Source: Armigeres subalbatus
Lineage: Eukaryota; Arthropoda; Insecta; Diptera; Culicidae
DNA length: 64,000 nt
Direction of reading: 5' to 3'
Assembly (NCBI RefSeq): GCF_024139115.2
Contig: NC_085140.1
Coordinates: 433,069,240 to 433,133,239 of the forward strand
Below are positions 58,401 through 64,000 of the stretch, piece by piece. The position numbers and the translations under genes were made by a program. The notes under the pieces are model-generated. The model searched no databases. It was not told the DNA's origin and was given only the letters and a program-made list of their open reading frames with translations. How positions within the stretch are numbered: the stretch's first letter is position 1; every line of letters starts with the position of its first letter.

Positions 58401-58848
58401 TGGAGTAAAATCAAAGATCCGATTTTGAATCTTTCATTAATTTATGGCATCATGGAACTTTGTTTGTGTTCTGGAAGTTCACAAAGGCATATATTTTTGC
58501 TTGTCATAAGACGAGTTACTACTATGCCATTTAATTCCACTACTTCATTGTAACTTTTCAGATACGTATTTCGACCTCAACAGTAATGCCGTCTTCAATG
58601 TCTCGTACTTTATTCGAATTATTTTTGCATATTTCCCAAATCCCTATACGTTTCCTTTCCCGTAAAGGTTTAGAATTTTATCAGAACGTTACTCACACGT
58701 CGCCAATGTACAGCCTAGGGTAAACTTCATCACAGTCGACATCATATAATGCACATTCGGTGCGCCGGAGCCCCAGCAAGGGCCGGCAGGGGGTCACTGA
58801 GTAGTGCAGAATTCGTTGCAGCTGCCGGCCGGTGGTCTGATCTGCCAT
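28286..58848 (-). CDS. VHR/DUSP3-like dual-specificity protein phosphatase, 4 coding exons
   Basis: Joining 58848-58697, 46100-45972, 45669-45572 and 28488-28286 gives 582 nt, 193 residues plus stop. All junctions keep frame and all use GT-AG. The product has the atypical DSP layout: an N-terminal helix region, then EVYPRLYIGD, ITHVLNTAEG, the general-acid loop LVDQPSTDIS (Asp about residue 102), and the P-loop HCMMGMSRSAT (Cys 133, Arg 139). After these come VLAYLMIARKMSAAEAI and RPNEGFLQQL. Human VHR has 185 residues, so the length fits. Such enzymes remove phosphate from Tyr and Thr/Ser, often in MAP kinases, through a cysteinyl-phosphate. No signal peptide, membrane segment or MAPK-docking domain is visible, so it is probably cytosolic or nuclear. 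An in-frame TGA upstream of ATG 58848 supports this start. The substrate is not known from sequence. Confidence 0.92.
28489..30054. other. Intron, AT-rich, nothing recognised
   Basis: Start of the 17.1-kb intron, read in plus order. It is AT-rich throughout and I see no repeat element or open frame of note. Confidence 0.5.
30840..30909. mobile_element. Small hairpin MITE
   Basis: CCGTGAATCGCATATCTGTC plus CCA faces its inverse, ending GCGATTCACGG, across a 24-nt loop, with one mismatch in 23. Open frames on both strands here only reflect the hairpin. Target duplication is not clear. Confidence 0.65.
31545..31955 (+). mobile_element. LINE fragment, reverse transcriptase C-terminal region
   Basis: The plus frame reads FKRFLYRKFYYPYEPYQRRI, then GLRQLDLFYIPRSRTTLGKA and ends SQFKRIIRN before a stop. 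The pattern of K-FxR-L-YRK, then RLxxLDLFxIPxxRTxxG near the terminus, matches the tail of Jockey/CR1-type LINE ORF2. A premature TAG at about 31610 and the absent upstream part make it a fragment. Confidence 0.65.
32275..32810 (+). repeat. ~130-bp degenerate tandem repeat, about 4 copies
   Basis: Each copy has CCACTCCA-GAATTGGATTTTCC, a G-CCGACTAGATCCGGTA segment, GATTCCGACC-TCGACC and GACCCAACTAGGTCCAG. Copies diverge strongly, but the order is constant. Confidence 0.6.
33119..34163. other. Intron with a short direct repeat
   Basis: CACTTCACGTTCTCCCACAC (33643) and CACTTCGTGTTCTCCCGGAC (33741) begin two related stretches of about 60 bp that both end CATGATCG. From 33980 the GAAACGAAA words described for 30053-34163 begin. 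No gene is seen. Confidence 0.4.
34518..34985. mobile_element. hAT MITE made of AACCCGAACCCGACCCG words
   Basis: The perfect 8-bp duplication GTATCAGT lies at 34510-34517 and 34986-34993. The ends TAGAGATGGTCGGGTTT and CCCGACCATCTCTA are inverted. Much of the 468-bp interior consists of degenerate tandem AACCCGAACCCGACCCG words, inverted near the right end. It is non-coding and hAT-type by duplication length and TAG ends. Confidence 0.88.
34994..36128. other. Intron, nothing firmly recognised
   Basis: AT-rich sequence. A minus-strand open stretch at 35778-35551 has no recognisable domain. No element ends were found. Confidence 0.4.
36129..36400. mobile_element. 272-bp MITE with perfect 30-bp inverted ends
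   Basis: CTTGTCATAAGACGAGTTTA plus TACAATCCCA at the left is repeated perfectly in inverse at the right. The interior contains CAGATACGTATTTTGACCTC and GCCGTCTTCAGTGTCTCG. Flanks TCTTCA and TCTTAG are a poor target duplication. Partial copies lie at about 1767-1830, 52765-52870 and 58505-58620. Confidence 0.8.
36401..36677. other. Intron, orphan TE-end words
   Basis: Contains GGGCGCTTGGAATCCACGCT at 36557, similar to the right end at 33107. Otherwise AT-rich and featureless. Confidence 0.4.
36837..38161. mobile_element. 1.3-kb TA-flanked element with GGGTAAAACCGACAC ends
   Basis: The left end GGGGAAAAGTGGGTAAAAC, continuing CGACACC, faces the inverse right end, which stops AATTCCCC. TA lies on both sides (36835-36836 and 38162-38163), as for Tc1/mariner-like transposons. 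GGGTAAAACCGACAC or a close form occurs three times in the left 240 bp and three times, inverted, in the right 400 bp. No transposase is recognisable, though 37428-37706 is open for 92 codons without a known domain. Confidence 0.8.
38391..38410. repeat. (CA)n microsatellite
   Basis: A short CACACA run next to CAGTCAGACATGTGCTCAG, at the position matching the TG run of the related element at 17289. Confidence 0.9.
38888..39607. mobile_element. hAT-type element, 720 bp, with nested hairpin
   Basis: The left end TAGGGATCCAATAATGAGAG and the inverse right end CTCTCATTATAGGATCCCTA are flanked by CCATAGAC and CTATAGAC, an 8-bp duplication with one mismatch. The duplicated word continues into the RTE fragment at 39608, so that LINE fragment was the target. 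The hairpin at 39043-39205 lies inside. Confidence 0.75.
39043..39205. mobile_element. Hairpin MITE with ~58-bp arms
   Basis: ATTCTCGCTTAACTTTTCAA and onward (AAGGTCCTAAGTAACATTTT) recurs in inverse at 39150-39205, with a loop of about 45 bp. Arm identity is very high. Flanking duplication is not certain. Confidence 0.7.
39608..39815 (+). mobile_element. RTE LINE fragment
   Basis: The plus translation gives DQVFAKRHIAEMPRMQRA, then, after a frameshift, LFIDYKAAHETIVRDQLWQL and FPDKLIRLIKAM. This is the RTE reverse transcriptase palm segment. The same segment is missing from the longer copy at 49000-52278, where VFAIRQ is followed almost at once by YRDQLWQLM. It is 5'- and 3'-truncated. Confidence 0.75.
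39816..41515. other. Intron, nothing recognised
   Basis: Very AT-rich, with runs of T and A. I find no gene, element ends or tandem array. Confidence 0.45.
41516..42790. mobile_element. Element with TCGACCTTTTGTCC tandem-repeat ends
   Basis: The left 420 bp is a degenerate tandem array of TTCGACCTTTTGTCC words. The inverse word GACAAAAGGTCGAAAGG repeats at 42721-42782. Between them lies satellite-like sequence in both orientations. The layout, inverted ends built of short tandem repeats around a satellite core, matches the Mutator-like element at 22866-24487. A target duplication was not identified. Confidence 0.55.
42150..42690. repeat. ~147-bp satellite, copies in both orientations
   Basis: TCATGAAGCTTG-GGTGTCAC-CGACCTGTTTTGACTC and ATTCC-ATCATTGCATTG-GAAATCATGAAG mark forward copies (42390-42690). 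The stretch at 42166-42345 is an inverse copy, which includes TGTGAGACCTCAAGCTTCAT. It belongs to the same family as 43970-44545. Confidence 0.65.
42791..43615. other. Intron with small palindromes
   Basis: GTGCAACAAGTTGCAAAA and TTTTGCAACGAGTTGCAC (42875-42916) form a hairpin, and CAACCCATTTGAGTTG lies near 43280. Both look like MITE relics. No gene is seen. Confidence 0.45.
43616..43827. mobile_element. 212-bp mariner-type MITE
   Basis: The ends AAGCCTGTCCACGTTAAATT plus TCGGACAC are inverted over 28 bp. TA lies on each side (43614-43615 and 43828-43829). It is non-coding. It sits between two blocks of the 147-bp satellite. Confidence 0.85.
43970..44545 (+). repeat. ~147-bp satellite array, about 4 copies
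   Basis: GGTGTCACACAACCT, TTTAGGAAATGGCCATTCCG, GGAAAGTGGCCGGATTGGAC and CATTGCTTTGTGGAATCATG recur every 145 to 150 bp. The period is read from the GTGTCACACGAC starts near 44163, 44312 and 44457. Confidence 0.75.
44546..45571. other. Intron, nothing recognised
   Basis: AT-rich sequence leading to coding exon 4. No element ends or arrays. Confidence 0.45.
45572..45669 (-). CDS. Phosphatase exon 4 (general-acid loop)
   Basis: The acceptor GCACTTTCAG is followed by GTACATGGGC. The exon encodes YMGFPLVDQPSTDISRYFYI, then ASKFIENGINSGG. The donor is AGCGGAG followed by GTAAATTG. The Asp in LVDQPS lies 31 residues before the catalytic Cys, as expected for the general acid. Confidence 0.9.
45972..46100 (-). 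CDS. Phosphatase exon 3
   Basis: The acceptor CCATTGCCAACAG precedes AGAATCAGCC. The exon encodes ESARNKQYLRLIGITHVLNT, then AEG and the variable segment TRFGQVDTGHSYYRDMSGV. The donor is GCGTAAG followed by GTACGTCG. It completes the codon split with exon 2. Confidence 0.9.
46101..48271. other. Intron, nothing recognised
   Basis: Two kilobases of AT-rich sequence without an obvious repeat. It is the longest such stretch near the gene, so it could hold regulatory sequence, but no motif was identified. Confidence 0.45.
48274..48762. mobile_element. 489-bp TA-flanked MITE with CGACAACTGGTGC motifs
   Basis: The left end GGGTGAGTGTACCAATTGTC and the right end in inverse GGCTAGATGTACCAGTTGTG are flanked by TA on both sides (48272-48273 and 48763-48764). 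Inside, GTGCGACAACTGGTGC occurs twice forward (about 48549 and 48721) and GCACCAGTTGTGGCAC once inverted (48461). It is non-coding. Confidence 0.75.
49000..52278 (+). mobile_element. RTE-clade LINE (JAM1-like), near full length but dead
   Basis: The 5' region (CAGGGCTTGACGATCCCTCC at 49009) leads to an endonuclease frame with LGTWNCKSLG, IINVHCPHEGRPDDEKEAFY and VIGDMNA. The reverse transcriptase follows with GLRQGDGLSCLLFNIALDGV and FGFADDIDIMARN, then KIGRLRWAGHVARM. The 3' tail is TGATAATAAATAAATA. It is dead: TGA replaces Cys after DFDVT-type sequence at 49446, TAG follows GDMNA at 49759, and frames shift near 50120 and 50450. The palm segment after VFAIRQ is deleted, and about 85 nt are inserted at 51605-51690. 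The element has no long 3' UTR. It needs no ORF1 in this clade. Confidence 0.88.
51605..51690. other. ~85-nt insertion inside the RTE LINE
   Basis: Between YLGSLVTA and REIRRRIVAGN the LINE contains extra sequence starting CACATGTTCCATATGGGTTA and including GTGACCAGATTCAGTCAC. In RTE proteins these two motifs normally lie only a few residues apart. It may be a small MITE, but no terminal repeat is clear. Confidence 0.45.
52279..53090. other. Intron with a MITE relic at 52765-52870
   Basis: GAAGACGGCCTCACAGTTTA followed by GGTCGAAATTCGTATCTG is an inverse, degraded copy of the interior of the 36129-36400 MITE. The remainder is AT-rich and featureless. Confidence 0.5.
53095..53334 (+). repeat. 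Degenerate CATTTGGCCGAA tandem array
   Basis: About ten variants of CATTTGGCCGAAA / CGTTTGTCGGAAAGG at roughly 20-bp spacing. The word recalls the CATTTGGCATAA ends of the Mutator-like element at 22866. This may be the remaining end of a related element whose other end is lost. Confidence 0.6.
53335..53526 (+). mobile_element. tRNA-derived SINE, second family, 3' truncated
   Basis: GAGTTCGATTCTCGGTCCGG is a good box B, preceded by a degraded box A region (GTAGCCTTGCGAGCAAAGG). The body GTCTAGGATGTTTTCGGGTT, then GAAACATTCTCGACTCCCTG, resembles the body of the Feilai-type SINEs at 13262 and 58040 but is distinct. It stops where the minus-strand LINE begins. Confidence 0.75.
53918..54146. mobile_element. 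229-bp MITE inside the LINE reverse transcriptase
   Basis: Inverted ends CACAGATAAAAATATGTTG and, from the right, CACAGCAAATAATTTTG interrupt the LINE between the codons for ILKTAS and VWDPYQATM. AA flanks each end (53916-53917 and 54147-54148). Removing the insert plus one AA restores the LINE frame. The family is not assigned. Confidence 0.7.
55971..57694 (+). mobile_element. 1.7-kb hAT transposon, decayed
   Basis: The perfect 8-bp duplication GATCGAGC lies at 55963-55970 and 57695-57702. The ends are TAGGGTGGTC and GACCAACCTA (inverse TAGGTTGGTC). Both subterminal regions are rich in ACCGGTATTACCGG words. A hAT transposase remnant lies inside. The target was the endonuclease region of the LINE, whose frame resumes exactly across the site. 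Confidence 0.92.
56846..57543 (+). pseudogene. hAT transposase remnant (C-terminal dimerisation region)
   Basis: Three successive broken frames read PRHAEIIQALEPVQAVVELL, then TLYEADVAFQFTLELL, and finally RPTSVEPERAFSVV followed by a weakly conserved tail. PTSVE-ERAFS is the hallmark of the hAT C-terminal dimerisation domain, and E-I-ALEP-E with TL-AD-x-FxF-LE-L is typical just upstream. Stops after IFFFF and before the last block, and the missing BED finger and catalytic parts, make it non-functional. Confidence 0.75.
57763..58027. other. Intron, nothing recognised
   Basis: Short AT-rich stretch between the LINE and the SINE tail. Confidence 0.4.
58028..58310 (-). mobile_element. Feilai-type tRNA-derived SINE with TTC tail
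   Basis: On the minus strand box B GGGTTCGATTCCCGGTGC is followed by GTCTAGGCAATTTTCGG, CTCGACTTCCCTGGGCATAA, GTTAGCCTCATGATATACG and AACACTAAGCGGCTCTGTCT. The tail is GAA/TTC repeats at 58028-58050. It is the best preserved SINE in the window. The box A side is less clear and may be truncated. Confidence 0.85.
58505..58625. mobile_element. Truncated copy of the CTTGTCATAAGACG MITE
   Basis: GCTTGTCATAAGACGAGTT, then CAGATACGTATTTCGACCTC and GCCGTCTTCAATGTCTCGT, match the left half of 36129-36400. The right inverted end is missing. It lies about 70 bp from the donor of the first coding exon. Confidence 0.75.
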
Positions 58849-58881
58849 GTTCTTATCGTTGTTCCGGTAGTGGGTCAAGTA
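58697..58881 (-). CDS. Phosphatase exon 2 (first coding exon)
   Basis: The acceptor TTTCATTTGCAG precedes 58881. The ATG is at 58848 (MADQTTGRQLQRIL), after 33 nt that are in frame but lack a start. The exon ends ..YPRLYIGDV at the donor GACGT followed by GTGAGTAA, in phase 2. The segment carries the N-terminal helix and the first strand of the phosphatase fold. Confidence 0.88.
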
Positions 58882-60437
58882 CTGCAAATGAAATGGCAAA
58901 GAAAGAAAAAACACATTGCGTGAATATATTAGCGTTTTATGGGGAAGGGGGGTCGTTTCTAATTTACGAGGAAAGTAACGACGGCGACGTGAGACGACTC
59001 CGTACCATTAATTAGGATTAGTCTATTATTTGAAAGCGCTATCGTGACAACAAAGAATTTGGGTTTCCCCTCGTAACATAGAGAGCCGGATTTTAGTTAT
59101 GCAGATGTCGCAGCCGAAACTTGAAATATTTGCGTGATTTGTGGTTTCAAGGACATTCAACTCTCCGAAGTTTGTAAGAGTGATTAAATTCGTGCGTGAT
59201 GGAAAACAGCGTTGCTTTTGCGTATAACTTGCGACTTCCGTTGTATTGTACACCCGATTCTGTTTTCGCACGGTTTTTTTTAAAGAGCTGTGTAAAAAAT
59301 CCCATACAATTTTTTGCAAAGTCGCTCTATTTTGCATAATTTGTCGAGTAGACATAAAACTTTTTTTACACAGATTTTCGAATTTTGAACTGAAAACTGT
59401 TTTTAACACGGAAAGCATTTCCCGAGTAAAACAAATCGAGTGTACTGAAATGTCCATAGACAAACTTTGTTTGTTTCTTTTTCTTCTGAGATTTGTCCAC
59501 GGTGATGAAGATATGAAACTGGGTAGGGGAACTCGCCAGAATTCTCGGATGTTCAGCAATAGGCGAGTATCTTAGCTGTTCAATATTCGGCAAATTACCC
59601 TATAATAACATTCCATTTGCTTAGTTTCTAGAAGATTTGGTAGATTTGAAATGAAATAAAATAAAATATGATAAATTTTGTTTTTACAGGAAAAATCTGT
59701 TAAATCCTATCAAAATCTGTTATTTGTATAAGACCCTATCAATGGGTGTTACGAAGTTCAAAAACGACAATCTCTTTGATTGGAACGGGAATCAAACCGG
59801 CAACCAACGACTTTGTCAGATCGCCGTCAACTGAGGTCTCAATATAAGGTATTTTTCATATTGTTCGATTTAATTTGGCTATTCGATACAGATATGAGTA
59901 TCCCAATCTAAATTGTTTGCAGCATTTTCATTGATATGGTAATAAGATATACAACCTTCAAAAATGATTTCGCCATGTCGCCTTATGCTGAAGTCTTAGA
60001 TCGATGTCAACAGATTATAATCTGAACTGTATTGTTTATTCAAGTTTCCCAGCAGCCGCTTCCACGATCGTTGTGAAATATCCTAACCGATAGAAAAACT
60101 TTTGACGAGCAAAGTTTTTTTTTTTTAATTACTACACACTGCGGCGTCACTAACGTTTGCTCGTTGGATAATTCTGATTTGATTACTTCGTTCAACCAGC
60201 ACAAAACACTAAACTGTTGTGAAATTTTATTTTTCACTGGTAGTATTTTTATCGCAACGTATCCTGGAGACACAATTTTCACTTTCCAACTCAATGGCGG
60301 CTCAACACAAATTGATCCGCCTGAATATTATATCCCCAATCGTTCACTTCGTTACGTGCTAATCCGTTTGCAGCCGGAAACAATTGAGCAGGAAGTATCC
60401 ACCGAACACGCGCGCGAAATTGTCAACGACTCCTCAC
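58882..60437. other. Probable first intron; tRNA-like relic at 59775-59840
   Basis: Mostly AT-rich. On the minus strand near 59775-59840, GATCTGACAAAGTCGTTGG then GGTTTGATTCCCGTTCC resembles box A and B of a SINE head or decayed tRNA. Overlapping frames at 59026-59575 on both strands have no domain. The boundaries depend on the proposed 5' exon. Confidence 0.4.
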
Positions 60438-60530
60438 CGGATCGTGTCTGAAATGCAAATGGTCCGCGTGTTCCCGTCAGGTGAAAACACAGTCCAACGA
60501 TTCACCGCGCACCGAAAACTAACCATCATC
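60438..60530 (-). other. Candidate 5' non-coding exon of the phosphatase gene
   Basis: On the minus strand GACACGATCCG is followed by GTGAGGAG, a strong donor, at 60438. Splicing it to the acceptor at 58881 puts a TGA in frame upstream of ATG 58848, consistent with untranslated leader. The region is GC-rich (CGCGCGCG, GGTGCGCGG) compared with its surroundings. The start is approximate. Confidence 0.35.
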
Positions 60531-60600
60531 AGCACCGCGCCCCAGCTAATAGGTGGGGTTTGCGAGCTATATCGACATATAAATGTGGTTTGGATCGTAA
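60515..60600 (-). promoter_or_regulatory. Candidate core promoter of the phosphatase gene
   Basis: On the minus strand a TATA-like CATTTATATGTCGATATA lies at about 60572-60592, with GGTTAGTTTTCGGTGCG downstream at about 60510-60526 as a possible initiator. The spacing from TATA to that initiator, about 55 bp, is longer than usual, so the exact start is uncertain. It lies upstream of the candidate 5' exon. Confidence 0.25.
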
Positions 60601-61944
60601 AAAGCCCCAACAACTATGGCAGAGTTGGGTTTGCATTCAGCTGATTTCGACAAATGAAGGCAAGAAGGAGGGGAGACCTGGGGGCGACAGGATACAGAAC
60701 CTGGGCCGAGTACCTTTGTCGCGTTCATATTGTATTGACGGAGGGTAGCACGGACGGGTGATGGACTTCATCGCACCGCAGGGAAGGTTATACTTTTGCT
60801 GCTTTTTATTCACCGGAGGAGGATGTCCCTTTCGAGCGGGAGAATCAGCCCGGAGCGAACCACTGTCACGATAAGGGACGATTTGTTCTGCCATGACGGT
60901 GTGCTTTTTTGTAGAATTTGAATGATATTTCCCATGGTGAAAAGATTTAGTCTAGATATAGGTATAGGAGATGAGCCAAATGAGAGGCAGTGGCAGAGGT
61001 GACCTCACAGTTGGGATTGAAATGGCTGTCGATCTAGAAGTTAAGTACTTAGTGGAATCAATAGTAATAGTAGGGGAGACTGAGGAGACTTGATCCCCTC
61101 TTCCGAAATCCGATGTATCACCGGTTGTATCACAGCCAAACATAAATAAATTCACGCGGTTTTTACACAGACACTCTGAAAAACATATAATATAACTTTA
61201 CTGATGTGCAATGGTCTGTAAATAGGTGTTATTGACATATAAGGTCTCAAAACATTCGTTGGGATTTGATATCCCTTCTAAACCATGGTTTATTTTTTTT
61301 TTAGTTTTACGTAAACGATTACTATTGAGGAATTATAAAACAAAAAAAAACATTTTTTTCGGCCGTAACAATGTCATATCTAATTCACTCGACTACGATC
61401 TGAGCAATTTGATTTCCATGATATGTTTTTATTTCGACAGATTTTTATTCGAATCGCCATTTTTTCGCACCAGAAATTATTTGGCATTTCAACAATTTTT
61501 TTTTCCTTCCACTAAAGGTTCTTTAGGACTTTTAAGAATAATTATTCTAGAGTTCCAAGAGAAACTCTTCGAAATATTGAAACAAAATTCGTAGGAGCCT
61601 CTATGGGATTTTTTTTTGAATTTCCACGACAAGTATTTCGGGAATTCCATGATGGAATTCCGAATAGTTTTTGGTTGAAATTTTGAAGAACGGTGGATCG
61701 ATTGTCCGAAATACATATTTACGATGAAAAGAAGAATTTCTAGTATAAATTTGAAAGAATGTGTAGTTGATTTTTTTTTAATATTCTAAAGAAATTCTTC
61801 TGCGTTTTCAAAGAAGAAAAAATACTAAAAATTAATTTCCCATGGAAATTACGAAAGAATATCCCGTTATACTTTTGAAGCATTTCCAGCAGGACCTTAA
61901 TTAACCTTTCTCGTCCAAAATTTTTATTTGCTCAATCGATTCTT
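60600..61944. other. Intergenic; orphan MITE end at about 61074-61105
   Basis: TAGGGGAGACTGAGGAGACTTGATCCCC begins at 61072 (quoted in two parts: TAGGGGAGACTGAGG and AGACTTGATCCCC). It matches the end design at 4367 and 11956, but no partner end was found. A GC-rich part at 60637-60900 has a minus-strand frame of 85 codons without a known domain. The rest is AT-rich. Confidence 0.4.
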
Positions 61945-62172
61945 TATTTTATTTAAGGTTAACTTTCCCAAAGAACCCATATGTTTTGACGCCTCTAAGC
62001 ATTTAAAAAATTCAAAACAAAAAATCGAAAAAGCGCTCTTTCTTAAAATTGACCTAATTGTGAATTCTTCAGACCGGTTCACACTTTTTCGGTTTTTATT
62101 TTCGATTTTTAAAATAGTTAGAGGCTTCAAAAAATATGAGTCCTTCGGGAAAGTTGACCTTAAATAATCCAA
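61945..62172. mobile_element. Old hairpin MITE with ~85-bp imperfect arms
   Basis: TTTAAGGTTAACTTTCCCAA followed by GAACCCATAT and GACGCCTCTAAGCAT is mirrored by ATGAGTCCTTCGGGAAAGTT then GACCTTAAATA in inverse. Arms differ at many positions, so it is older than the other hairpins here. Open frames on both strands are by-products. Confidence 0.6.
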
Positions 62173-63199
62173 ATAATCGGCTAAGACAATAAAATTGGAA
62201 ATTGGCAAAAAAAATCTATGAAGATTTCTAACAACTCAAAAAATTAAAATGACTTTTCAAGGATGAATTATTCAAGTAAATAGAAGAATTCGGAAGAATT
62301 TGTAGTGAAATTGAAACAAAAAATGTGAAATACTAAAGATTTATTATTTGAATTTCCTGAGGATAATCCAAAGGTTCTTCTGTAGAAATTCTGAATTGAA
62401 AAAAATCCTTGGAAAATGTGAAGTTAGAATTCCCAAAAAACGGGAAATGGAAATTCCGAATAATTTCAATTGAAAAATTCTAATGCATTTCTGGTTGAAA
62501 TATAAAAGAATCAGGAAAATTCCAAAGTGTTTTTTGTGGCATTACTATTGACTATCTTTTGGAAATTCAGAAAAAAAAATCTTAAAATTTTGTTTCGTTT
62601 TGTTTAAACAAACATTTTTTAACAGATTAAATAATAGATTTTTCCTAATTTCCCAGAGAATTGTTTGTAAATCATTCGGATTTCCATCGCTTCGTCAGGA
62701 TTGTATTTCAAAGTTCCGAAATTTTTACTGAATTTCATTAAGAAATTATTTTGAAGTTTTTTCCTGATTTTTTGTAAAAACGTGATATTTTACGAAATTG
62801 TAGCAGCAGTGCGCTGATGACGAAGTGTCGGTGGTTGCGTGGCCCGGCGGCAGTTAAGGCCGGAACACAATGGATACGTTGCGCTAGCGTCTGAGTTTGC
62901 GTTTTGTAATCCGTTTGATACGTTTTGTACTAAAATACAAAACGTACGCAAAACGGATAAGCAACCCACAATGCATACGGTTTTTGACAATTGAGCAGGT
63001 AACATTTTCTTTTCGCTTTTGTGTTTCAAATAAGTTATTACGGAATGGATATATGTATCTCTGGCGCTCGAGATTTTGAGCTTATATTTAATTAGACAAG
63101 TTATTAAAGTATTCCGAAAATTTGAAGGAGAATTAAAATTGAATTTTTGGACATTGGAGGATGGAAATTAATTAAAAATCGTGATTGATTCAGGTGTGT
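62173..63199. other. Intergenic, small hairpin at 62880-62965
   Basis: ATACGTTTTGTACTAAAATACAAAACGTA-type inverted words (GATACGTTTTGTA and TACAAAACGTACG) lie near 62918-62948 within a GC-richer patch that starts GGCCGGAACACAATGG. This may be a MITE related to 26317. The remainder is AT-rich, with degenerate GAAGAATTC words. Confidence 0.4.
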
Positions 63200-64000
63200 C
63201 CTAGGCAAGTTTCCCACAAGTCATTCCAGGAGAAATTCCTCCGAAAGTTCCTCCGCAAGCTCTTCCAGGAATTCCTTCATAAAATCCTCCTAGAATTCCT
63301 CCGGAAGTACCTCAAGATATTATTCTGAATCTTTCTCCAGAAATTCCTTCGGAAGTTTCTCCAGGAGATTTTCCACAAAATCCTCCAGAAATTCCTCCGA
63401 GAGTTTATCCAGCAGTATTTCCGTAAATTCTTTTAGAATTTCCTCTAGGAATTACTCTGGAAGTGCCTCCAGGAATTCCTCAAAATTTCGTCCGAAAGTT
63501 TCTACAGGATATCCTTCAGAAATTCCCACATAAATTATAAATAGTTTATTTAAAAATTTCTACGGAAATTCCTTCAAGAATACCTCGGGAAGTTTCTCCA
63601 AGAATTCCTCTGGAAGTTCCTTCAGGAATTTTCCCAAAAATTACTCAAAAAATTTCCTTTTGAAGTTTCTATAAGGAGTTCTCTAGAAATTTCTACAGGA
63701 ATTCCTTTCGGAAGTTATTATCATTCGGAAAATCCTCCGAAAAATCCACATAAAATTCCTCAGGAAGTTCTTTCAGAAACTCCAGAATTACTCCCAGGAA
63801 ATTCTCCGGAAGATCCTCTAAAAATTCCTCCGGGAGTCCCTCCAGGAATTCCCCTGTAACTGCCTCCAAGAATTCCCTCAGAAATTCCTCAAACATTTCC
63901 TTCGGAAGTTTCTGATAATTCCTCTTGAAATTTCTCCTCCAAGAATAATTCTGAAAATTCCACAAAAATGTTCTTCTGAAGTTTCTATAGGGACTCCTCC
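63200..64000 (-). repeat. Degenerate 24-bp minisatellite, runs off the window
   Basis: CCTCCGGAAGTTCCTCCAGG-type words at 24-bp spacing, more degenerate than the arrays at 12330 and 20245, in the orientation of the latter. The 90-codon frame reading EEFLREFLEAVTGEFLEGLP on the minus strand is repeat-derived. Confidence 0.8.

Noticed and set aside
61924..62208. Frames of 94 and 79 codons on opposite strands
   Set aside because: They are by-products of an imperfect hairpin.
1..64000. Viral insertions, LTR retrotransposons, rRNA genes or operon-like gene clusters
   Set aside because: No viral polymerase or capsid-like frame, no paired LTRs with primer-binding site, no rRNA core sequence and no compact gene series was seen.

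Overview
The window looks like nuclear DNA of an aedine mosquito, most likely Aedes aegypti or a close relative. The background is AT-rich, the one clear host gene is split by very long introns, and nearly everything else is transposable-element debris of kinds familiar from Aedes: a Juan-like Jockey LINE, RTE (JAM1-like) LINEs, tRNA-derived SINEs of the Feilai type, hAT, Mutator-like and TA-flanked MITEs, long hairpin elements and 24-bp GGAATTCCTGGAGGAA-type minisatellites. No organism or element name was checked against a database.

Host gene. On the minus strand a compact dual-specificity phosphatase of the VHR/DUSP3 type is encoded by four coding exons (58848-58697, 46100-45972, 45669-45572, 28488-28286) that join in frame to 193 residues. 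Introns of 12.6 kb, 302 bp and 17.1 kb separate them. A probable 5' non-coding exon and promoter lie near 60.4-60.6 kb, and the 3' UTR probably runs down to about 26.8 kb. The gene would thus cover about 34 kb for 0.58 kb of coding sequence. GC-richer islands at 2.46-3.16, 3.89-4.2, 13.9-14.8 and 26.44-26.7 kb could hide other exons, but I could not identify them.

Layout. 0.1-7 kb: a hAT MITE and two hairpin MITEs. 7.0-11.4 kb: a 4.3-kb element with about 345-bp terminal inverted repeats and a fossil transposase, carrying inside it a 2.0-kb element with its own inverted ends and a TATT target duplication. 12.3-13.4 kb: a 24-bp minisatellite and a SINE. 15.4-25.4 kb: a minus-strand Juan-like LINE broken by a 2.4-kb and a 4.4-kb element, the latter holding a minisatellite, an RTE tail and a Mutator-like element that is itself filled with a 52-bp repeat. 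28.5-45.6 kb (intron): at least eight further elements, several nested. 46.1-58.7 kb (intron): a TA-flanked MITE, a dead RTE LINE, a SINE, and a Jockey/CR1-like LINE split by a 1.7-kb hAT and a 229-bp MITE. 60.6-64 kb: AT-rich DNA and another minisatellite running off the end.

A common theme is that many unrelated elements here have ends built from short tandem motifs (CATTTGGCATAA, GGGTAAAACCGACAC, TCGACCTTTTGTCC, AACCCGAACCCG, GACTTGATCCCC, CGACAACTGGTGC). Exact target duplications let the order of several insertions be read directly from the sequence.
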